Part shown: positions 58,764-64,000 of the stretch, piece after piece
How positions within the stretch are numbered: position 1 is the stretch's first letter
Layout: every line of letters begins with the position of its first letter
NCBI GenBank assembly: GCA_905214715.1
Contig: CAJMMT010000002.1
Span: forward strand, 62,001-126,000
Direction of reading: 5' to 3'
Origin: an uncultured bacterium
Lineage (GTDB): Bacteria > Bacteroidota > Bacteroidia > Bacteroidales > Muribaculaceae
DNA: 64,000 nt
Position numbers and translations under genes: made by a program
Notes under the pieces: model-generated
Seen by the model: the letters and a program-made list of their open reading frames with translations, nothing else
The model's database searches: none
Told to the model about the DNA's origin: nothing

Positions 58764-60116
58764 TTATTTCATTGATTTCGCCAGTTTCAGGAAATCCACA
58801 AGGGGGCGTCCCGAAGGGCATATATATGAGCAGCATCCGCACTCCAGACAGTTTCTCACACCATGTCTGGCCAGCTCCTCCTTCATGCCCGATCGGGCCA
58901 TGGTAACCAGAAGATATGGTTCGAGACCCATAGGACAGGCCTCTACACATCGGGCGCATCTTATACAGTTCTCCTCCCGCGGGCGATAGCTCTCGCTTTC
59001 CGGCAAGATGGTTATGCCTCCCAACCCTTTCTCCGACGGTGCGTCAAGGTTGCTGACAGCCTTTCCCATCATGGGCCCCCCGGCTATGACCTTTCCGGTG
59101 TCCTCAGGCAGTCCTCCTGCATAATCTATGATGTCTCGTATAGGGGTACCGAGAGGCACCAGAAAGTTGCCGCCCGATTTAACCGACGGCCCGGTAACGG
59201 TAACCACTCTCCATGTGAGTGGCTGTTTCTCCACAACCGCATCGTAAACAGCTTTTGCGGTGGCTACGTTGTCGACAACCACACCGACATCTATAGGCAA
59301 TCCTCCCGGTGGCACCCTTCTTCCCGTAAGTGCCTCTATCAGTTGTTTCTCACTTCCTTGCGGATAGCGAGTGCGCATGGTAGCCACCTCTATTTCGGCA
59401 CGCTGCCGCTTCACGGCCTCGCGAAGCGCGGCTATGGCCTCCGGCTTGTTAGATTCTATTCCTATCACACCTTTCACGGCACCCGTGGCGGCCATTATAA
59501 GCCTGACGCCACCAACTATCTTTGCCGGTTCACTACGCATCAGCGCATCGTCGCATGTCAGATATGGTTCGCACTCCGCTCCGTTTATCACCACGGTTTG
59601 AGCTTCGCGTCCATCCGGAATGCTAAGTTTCACACGTGTCGGGAACGTGGCTCCCCCAAGTCCTACTATTCCGGCATGATTCACTCGCCTTATTATCTCA
59701 TCAGCCTCAAGCTGAAGGTAACGCTCGAAGTCCTGCCCTACGTTTCCCGGAGCCTTACCACCCCATTCGGTTCCGGGTTCATGTCTCAAACCGGAATCGA
59801 AGTCTTCATTTGAATCCGGAATTATGACCACCGCATCGCGCCATAATCCCTGGGCATTCCTTATCCGTTCAATTCCTTTCACTTTTCCCGATACCGGAGT
59901 ATGGACGGGAGAACTCACAAAGCCGTCGGGTTCTCCTACCATCTGGCCGGCCACCACATGTTCTCCGGCCTTCACTATACACCGTGCCGGCTTGCCTATG
60001 TGCTGCGACAACATAATCCGGCATACACCCTCCGGAACCGGCATTTCAAGTATAGGGACATCTGCGGTAAGCTTGTTGGAATCCGGATGAATTCCTCCTC
60101 TTTTGAATCTTTTCAT
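58764..60116 (-). CDS. rnfC: Rnf complex subunit C
   Basis: 450 residues from ATG 60116, which opens the conserved MKRFKRGGIHPDSNK; an upstream ATG nine codons earlier adds non-conserved residues. Contains the NADH/FMN-binding SLBB-like region (GIVGLGGATFPTRVKL, INGAECEPYLTCDD) and two C-terminal [4Fe-4S] clusters (CIRCARCVEACPMG and CLECGCCSYICPSG). It is the peripheral NADH dehydrogenase module of the complex. Confidence 0.95.
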   Translation of the reverse strand: MKRFKRGGIHPDSNKLTADVPILEMPVPEGVCRIMLSQHIGKPARCIVKAGEHVVAGQMVGEPDGFVSSPVHTPVSGKVKGIERIRNAQGLWRDAVVIIPDSNEDFDSGLRHEPGTEWGGKAPGNVGQDFERYLQLEADEIIRRVNHAGIVGLGGATFPTRVKLSIPDGREAQTVVINGAECEPYLTCDDALMRSEPAKIVGGVRLIMAATGAVKGVIGIESNKPEAIAALREAVKRQRAEIEVATMRTRYPQGSEKQLIEALTGRRVPPGGLPIDVGVVVDNVATAKAVYDAVVEKQPLTWRVVTVTGPSVKSGGNFLVPLGTPIRDIIDYAGGLPEDTGKVIAGGPMMGKAVSNLDAPSEKGLGGITILPESESYRPREENCIRCARCVEACPMGLEPYLLVTMARSGMKEELARHGVRNCLECGCCSYICPSGRPLVDFLKLAKSMK

Positions 60117-60126
60117 ACCAGGATAG

Positions 60127-60927
60127 TCAAGACAATTCCACAATGGAATGGCGCGGACAGCTTTCGATACACTCTCCGCATCCAGTACACTTTTCAGGAT
60201 CGATATGGGCCAGAAAATCGGTTACCGTTATAGCGCCATGGCTACAGGTACGGCTACATTTGCCACACCCAATGCAACTGACGTCGCAGTCTTTCATCGC
60301 AAGCGCGCCACGGTTACGGTTGTTGCAGGCCACTGTTACGGGCCGTACTCCGTCGGGAATGGCCCGGAGTTCGATTACCCCCCGTGGACAACTCTTTACG
60401 CAAAGACCGCATGCGGTACATTTATCGGGGTCCACCTTCGGTTGATGCTCTCCTTCCGGGATAGTTATGGCGCCAAACATGCAGCTTCTTACACAGTCGC
60501 CTCCTCCCAGGCATCCGAAAACGCATTCGGTCTCTCCCTGATATAGCGCGTTCTCTATTGCACAGTTCGCCACACCGTCGTAATGGTTAGTAGTTTTCCT
60601 GTCGCAATCGCTGTTGCACTTGACTACAGCGATACGCTTCACTCCGCGCTCAGGGTCGAGACCTACCGCTTTCGCTATAAGTTCCATCCCCTGACTGCCG
60701 GCTACAACGCAGTTAAGGCCTTCGAGCGTCGTGGCTTTCTGTACGGCTACGGCAAAAGCATGGCATCCGGTCAGGCCGCATCCACCGCAATTCGCTCCCG
60801 GCAACAACGACTCTATCTCTGCTATACGCGGGTCTTCTTCGACCTTGAACCGTGTCGAAGCCAGATAAAGCAAGACAGCCGCCAGTAAGCCTATTATACC
60901 AAGGACGACTATCGCGTTCAGTATCAT
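60127..60927 (-). CDS. rnfB: Rnf complex subunit B
   Basis: 266 residues: an N-terminal membrane helix and a cluster domain (LLPGANCGGCGLTGCHAFA plus a later Cys), then several ferredoxin-type CxxCxxCxxxCP sites (CTACGLCVKSCP, CIGCGKCSRTC, CTGCGECIESCP). It accepts electrons from reduced ferredoxin. It begins inside the stop of rseC (4-base overlap). Confidence 0.95.
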   Translation of the reverse strand: MILNAIVVLGIIGLLAAVLLYLASTRFKVEEDPRIAEIESLLPGANCGGCGLTGCHAFAVAVQKATTLEGLNCVVAGSQGMELIAKAVGLDPERGVKRIAVVKCNSDCDRKTTNHYDGVANCAIENALYQGETECVFGCLGGGDCVRSCMFGAITIPEGEHQPKVDPDKCTACGLCVKSCPRGVIELRAIPDGVRPVTVACNNRNRGALAMKDCDVSCIGCGKCSRTCSHGAITVTDFLAHIDPEKCTGCGECIESCPRHSIVELS

Positions 60928-61358
60928 AATCTCTCTATGGTAAAAGTAAATTCGTGGGCTATTTTGTTACGCCCCATATAAAGCATCAGAAAGAACAGTA
61001 TCATTGTCCCTATTCCCCACAACGCGGCCCGCCCCTGCGACATAGTGGCGACATAGACCGCTGTCATGACCGCTATCAGCAATACACATGGTATCACCGT
61101 GCAAACCATTATGGCACGACGGTGTAACGATTCGCGACCACGTATTCTCACTCTTTCCCCAATCTGAAACCGACCTGGACGAGGATCCTTTATGGTAAGC
61201 AGGTCTTTACCGGCATCCGCGATGCCGCACAATCTCGCGGCAGGACAACCGCCGCACTCGTCACCATGCTCTACAGCCACAGTTACCGTCCCCTCTTTTT
61301 CAGAGAGGGCGGTAACCTTGGCCTTGTGTTCTATATAATCTACAGATTGTTGATGCAT
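60924..61358 (-). CDS. rseC: SoxR-reducing system/RseC family protein
   Basis: 144 residues. Cytosolic part with CGGCPAARLCGIADAGKDLLTIKDPRPGRFQIGERVRI, the RseC/MucC signature with clustered Cys, then two membrane helices (ICTVIPCVLLIAVMTAVYVATM and ALWGIGTMILFFLMLYMG). In Bacteroidota this gene regularly precedes rnfB. It overlaps tdh by 19 bases at its start and rnfB by 4 at its end. Its exact role in Rnf assembly is not established. Confidence 0.88.
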   Translation of the reverse strand: MHQQSVDYIEHKAKVTALSEKEGTVTVAVEHGDECGGCPAARLCGIADAGKDLLTIKDPRPGRFQIGERVRIRGRESLHRRAIMVCTVIPCVLLIAVMTAVYVATMSQGRAALWGIGTMILFFLMLYMGRNKIAHEFTFTIERL

Positions 61359-62320
61359 GTCTCGGGAATACCGAATTTTACGCGCAGATTCTTTATCATG
61401 TCGCGTGTCATCTTGTCAAGGTCGTACTCCGGCTTCCAGTCCCATTCTTCACGGGCGCAGGTGTCGTCGAGACTGTCGGGCCACGAGTCGGCTATAGCCT
61501 GGCGCAACGAGTCGAGTTCGTACTCCATCTTGAACTCCGGAATATACTCTTTGATCTTGGCATACAATTGCTCCGGTTCGAAACTCATCGAAGCGATGTT
61601 GAACGAGTTGCGGTGTTTCAGCCTTGTAGGGTCAGCCTCCATTATCTCTATGGCGGCGCGAAGCGCGTCCGGCATATACATCATGTCCATATATGTACCG
61701 GGCTTCAGCGGACATTTGAAAGTCTCTCCCTTGACGGCGGAATAATAGATGTCCACGGCATAGTCGGTGGTACCGCCGCCCGGAGGGGCGACATAAGAGA
61801 TAAGGCCCGGGAAACGCACAGACCGGGTATCAACGCCGAAACGACGTGCGTAGTAGTCTGAAAGCATCTCGCCCGTTACTTTGGTTACACCGTAGATGGT
61901 CTTGGGGCGTTGTATTGTATCCTGAGGTGTGCGCACGTGAGGAGTGTCTTCGCCGAAACTACCTATGGAACTTGGGGTGAACAGCGCGCAACCTTTCTCG
62001 CGAGAAACCTCAAGGGCGTTGTAAAGGCCACCGACACCGATTTTCCAGGCAAGCTGGGGCTTGGCCTCGGCAACGGCGCTGAGCAATGCCGCTAAATTGT
62101 AAATGGTATCTACCTTGTATTTCTCTACCGCCGAGGCTATCTGCTGCGGATCGGTAATGTCTACAATCTCGGCCGGTCCGCTTTCAAGCAGTTCTCCTTT
62201 CGGTTCGGCCCCGGGTATGTAACCGGCCACTACATTCCCTCCGGGATATTCGTGGCGAAGGCGCATTGTCAGTTCAGACCCTATCTGGCCTGTGGCGCCT
62301 ATGATAAGTATGTTTTTCAT
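61340..62320 (-). CDS. tdh: L-threonine 3-dehydrogenase, SDR/epimerase type
   Basis: 326 residues, extended short-chain dehydrogenase. N-terminal NAD-binding GATGQIGSELTMRL, substrate region TPSSIGSFGEDTPHVRTPQDTIQRPKTIYGVTKV with catalytic Ser and YxxxK (YGVTK), and PPGGGTTDYAVDIYY, which is typical of epimerase-like threonine dehydrogenases rather than UDP-sugar epimerases. It oxidises threonine to 2-amino-3-ketobutyrate with NAD. The product is the substrate of the adjacent Kbl, which supports the call strongly. Confidence 0.92.
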   Translation of the reverse strand: MKNILIIGATGQIGSELTMRLRHEYPGGNVVAGYIPGAEPKGELLESGPAEIVDITDPQQIASAVEKYKVDTIYNLAALLSAVAEAKPQLAWKIGVGGLYNALEVSREKGCALFTPSSIGSFGEDTPHVRTPQDTIQRPKTIYGVTKVTGEMLSDYYARRFGVDTRSVRFPGLISYVAPPGGGTTDYAVDIYYSAVKGETFKCPLKPGTYMDMMYMPDALRAAIEIMEADPTRLKHRNSFNIASMSFEPEQLYAKIKEYIPEFKMEYELDSLRQAIADSWPDSLDDTCAREEWDWKPEYDLDKMTRDMIKNLRVKFGIPETCINNL

Positions 62321-62395
62321 TTCAGATATATGGTTCGGGTCTCAGGCAACCCCATGAAGTGTTTCATGAGTCGCCTGAGTGTGGATTGCATGTTT

Positions 62396-63598
62396 TTATC
62401 CCTTGAGCACGCCGAGTTTCTTACCTACCTTTATGAAAGCGGCTATGGCGCGGTCCAGCTGCTCACGATCATGGGCCGCCGAAAGTTGAACGCGTATACG
62501 CGCCTGACCTTTGGGTACCACCGGATAATAGAAACCGGTAACATATATACCCTCTTTCTGCATCTCGGCAGCGAATTCCTGAGAGAGCTTCGCATCGTAA
62601 AGCATCACGGCGCAGATAGCGCTCTGGGTGGGCTTGATATCAAATCCGGCATCGAGCATACGGTCGCGGAAATATGCCACGTTTTCCATAAGTTTGGTAT
62701 GCAGGTCGTCGTTCTCTTTCAGCATCTTGAACATCTCAAGGCTGGCTCCTACGATCGAAGGCGCTACCGAGTTGGAGAAGAGGTAAGGACGGGAACGCTG
62801 ACGCAACATGTCGATAACCTCTTTCGGGCCGGTAGTGAACCCACCCATGGCTCCGCCGAACGCCTTGCCCAAAGTACCTGTAAAGATGTCGATCTTGCCA
62901 TAGCAGTCGAATTGTTCGGCCACGCCATGACCTGTCGGGCCTACCACACCGGCCGAATGCGATTCGTCGACCATTACCAGCGCGCCATATTTATCCGCGA
63001 GTTCACATATCTTGTCCATCGGCGCGACGTTTCCGTCCATCGAGAATACGCCGTCAGTAGCGATGATGATATGACGGGCACCTCCGTCCTTAGCCTCTTT
63101 CAGCTTGGCCTCGAGATCGGCCATATCGGCGTTGGCATAACGATAGCGGCGTGCCTTGCAGAGGCGCACGCCGTCGATTATCGAGGCATGGTTCAACGAG
63201 TCCGAGACTATGGCGTCTTCTTCGGTGAAGAGTGGCTCGAAAAGTCCGCCGTTGGCATCGAAGCAGGCGGCGTAAAGTATGGTGTCTTCAGTCTTGAAGT
63301 AGTCGGATATCGCTTTTTCAAGTTCTTTGTGCAGATCCTGGGTACCGCAGATAAAACGCACCGACGACATACCGTAGCCACGCTCTTTCATGGCTTTGGC
63401 AGCGGCATCTATCAGCCGGCTATTGTCGGCGAGACCCAGATAATTGTTGGCACAGAAGTTCAGCACTTCTCCGGGAGTGTTCTCGACACCTATGGCCGAA
63501 CTCTGCGGAGTGGTGATTATACGTTCGTTCTTGTACAGACCGGCCTCCTTTATATCCCGGAGTTCCTTGGTAAGGTGTTTCTTGAAATCGTTATACAT
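62396..63598 (-). CDS. kbl: glycine C-acetyltransferase (2-amino-3-ketobutyrate CoA ligase)
   Basis: 400 residues, a PLP-dependent alpha-oxoamine synthase. Seen: NFCANNYLGLADN, MSSVRFICGTQDLHKELE, DSLNHASIIDGVRL, MVDESHSAG, and the PLP-binding Lys in FTGTLGKAFGGAMGG. It converts 2-amino-3-ketobutyrate plus CoA to glycine and acetyl-CoA. First gene of the long minus-strand operon; tdh follows after 75 bases. Confidence 0.96.
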   Translation of the reverse strand: MYNDFKKHLTKELRDIKEAGLYKNERIITTPQSSAIGVENTPGEVLNFCANNYLGLADNSRLIDAAAKAMKERGYGMSSVRFICGTQDLHKELEKAISDYFKTEDTILYAACFDANGGLFEPLFTEEDAIVSDSLNHASIIDGVRLCKARRYRYANADMADLEAKLKEAKDGGARHIIIATDGVFSMDGNVAPMDKICELADKYGALVMVDESHSAGVVGPTGHGVAEQFDCYGKIDIFTGTLGKAFGGAMGGFTTGPKEVIDMLRQRSRPYLFSNSVAPSIVGASLEMFKMLKENDDLHTKLMENVAYFRDRMLDAGFDIKPTQSAICAVMLYDAKLSQEFAAEMQKEGIYVTGFYYPVVPKGQARIRVQLSAAHDREQLDRAIAAFIKVGKKLGVLKG

Positions 63599-63733
63599 GA
63601 TATTCAGATTTAAAGTCCTTTAATGTGCTTTTTTAACGGCAACTTAATGTGTTTTTATTAACGGCGACCCCTTCCCGGACATACGTTTCCGGAGGATTTG
63701 CGGTACATTGTCGGTCAGGCGTTGTCTTGTTTG

Positions 63734-63741
63734 CAAAAATA
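63734..63741 (-). promoter_or_regulatory. -7 box of the kbl-tdh-rnf operon
   Basis: TATTTTTG on the minus strand, about 135 bases upstream of kbl. No good -33 element was found. The 63599-63847 region otherwise holds no gene. Confidence 0.5.
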
Positions 63742-63847
63742 GAAATAAATCTTTTACCTTACCTCATCCGGTATTAAAAAAATCAGGACATTTTCTTTGC
63801 CAATACCTCACTCTTTATCATATACCTGCACGGATGGTTCCATTTAG

Positions 63848-64000
63848 TTACCTGAACTCTATTCTGAAGGTGGTTTTACCCTCATCGTCGCTTCTCAACG
63901 AATAAGCGCATCCATGCCGGCGCAATATTTCAGAAACAAGAGTGAGTCCTATTCCTTTCCCTCCCGGTTTAGTGGTATAGAAGGGAGTGAACAGCGACAT
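63848..64000 (-). CDS. sensor histidine kinase, C-terminal end
   Basis: 50 residues, truncated by the window edge. LFTPFYTTKPGGKGIGLTLVSEILRRHGCAYSLRSDDEGKTTFRIEF is the end of a HATPase_c domain: the F box (PFYTTK) and the GKGIGL G2 box of NtrB-type histidine kinases. The stop is at 63848-63850. Sensor and partner regulator lie outside the window. Confidence 0.88.
   Translation of the reverse strand: MSLFTPFYTTKPGGKGIGLTLVSEILRRHGCAYSLRSDDEGKTTFRIEFR

Noticed and set aside
63708..63905. 65-codon plus-strand frame near the right end
   Set aside because: Overlaps the C-terminus of the histidine kinase on the other strand, which has clear HATPase motifs.
1..64000. CRISPR arrays, prophage or complete insertion sequences
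   Set aside because: No spaced direct repeats of CRISPR type, no transposase, integrase or phage structural gene was found; only MITE-like elements without coding capacity.

Overview
The window is from a member of the phylum Bacteroidota, order Bacteroidales. I infer a gut lineage close to Muribaculaceae. The evidence is the gene content (trigger factor-clpP-clpX, the PPIase/SurA-OstA-mutL block, DUF4249 with a TonB-dependent receptor, BspA-like leucine-rich repeats, class II NrdJ, Rnf) and repeated -7 promoter motifs of the form TAnnTTTG, often with TTG or TTTG about 20 nt upstream, which is the Bacteroidetes sigma-ABfr consensus. The family-level assignment is inference.

Layout. 1-8.0 kb, plus strand: tail of a DUF5063 gene, an M18 aminopeptidase, tig-clpP-clpX and recQ. 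8.2-14.7 kb, plus: a five-gene glycerol operon glpA-glpB-glpC-glpK-glpF, with a 17-bp tandem repeat running into the glpC start codon. 14.8-22.9 kb, plus: envelope biogenesis (three PpiC/SurA-type proteins, an OstA/LptA-like protein) and mutL. 23.0-28.5 kb, minus: 4-alpha-glucanotransferase and B12-dependent ribonucleotide reductase. 28.7-32.4 kb, plus: nitroreductase, Fur-family regulator, DUF1015 protein and an outer-membrane barrel.

32.4-45.3 kb is the accessory island. Three toxin-antitoxin modules lie in a row (Phd/RelE type, HipBA, and a Panacea-domain antitoxin with a MazF-like partner). They are mixed with two MITE-like palindromic elements, an 88-bp fragment of the third toxin gene, and three copies of a short palindrome. 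Minus-strand envelope genes follow: a lipoprotein, beta-barrels, a BspA-like LRR protein and an OmpA/vWA cassette. Two of the envelope operons share a duplicated leader: a -7 box, a 5'UTR of the same length, and a short cysteine-rich ORF. One copy of that ORF carries a run of nine C that shifts it out of frame. I consider this leader family the most likely undescribed element here.

45.4-63.6 kb, minus: DUF4301 protein, lipoprotein, RelA-type (p)ppGpp synthetase, alpha/beta hydrolase, tRNA-His, a lipoprotein/TonB-receptor/DUF4249 operon, and a long operon kbl-tdh-rseC-rnfBCDGEA. That last operon places NADH-producing threonine breakdown beside the NADH-oxidising Rnf ion pump. The window ends in the C-terminus of a histidine kinase.
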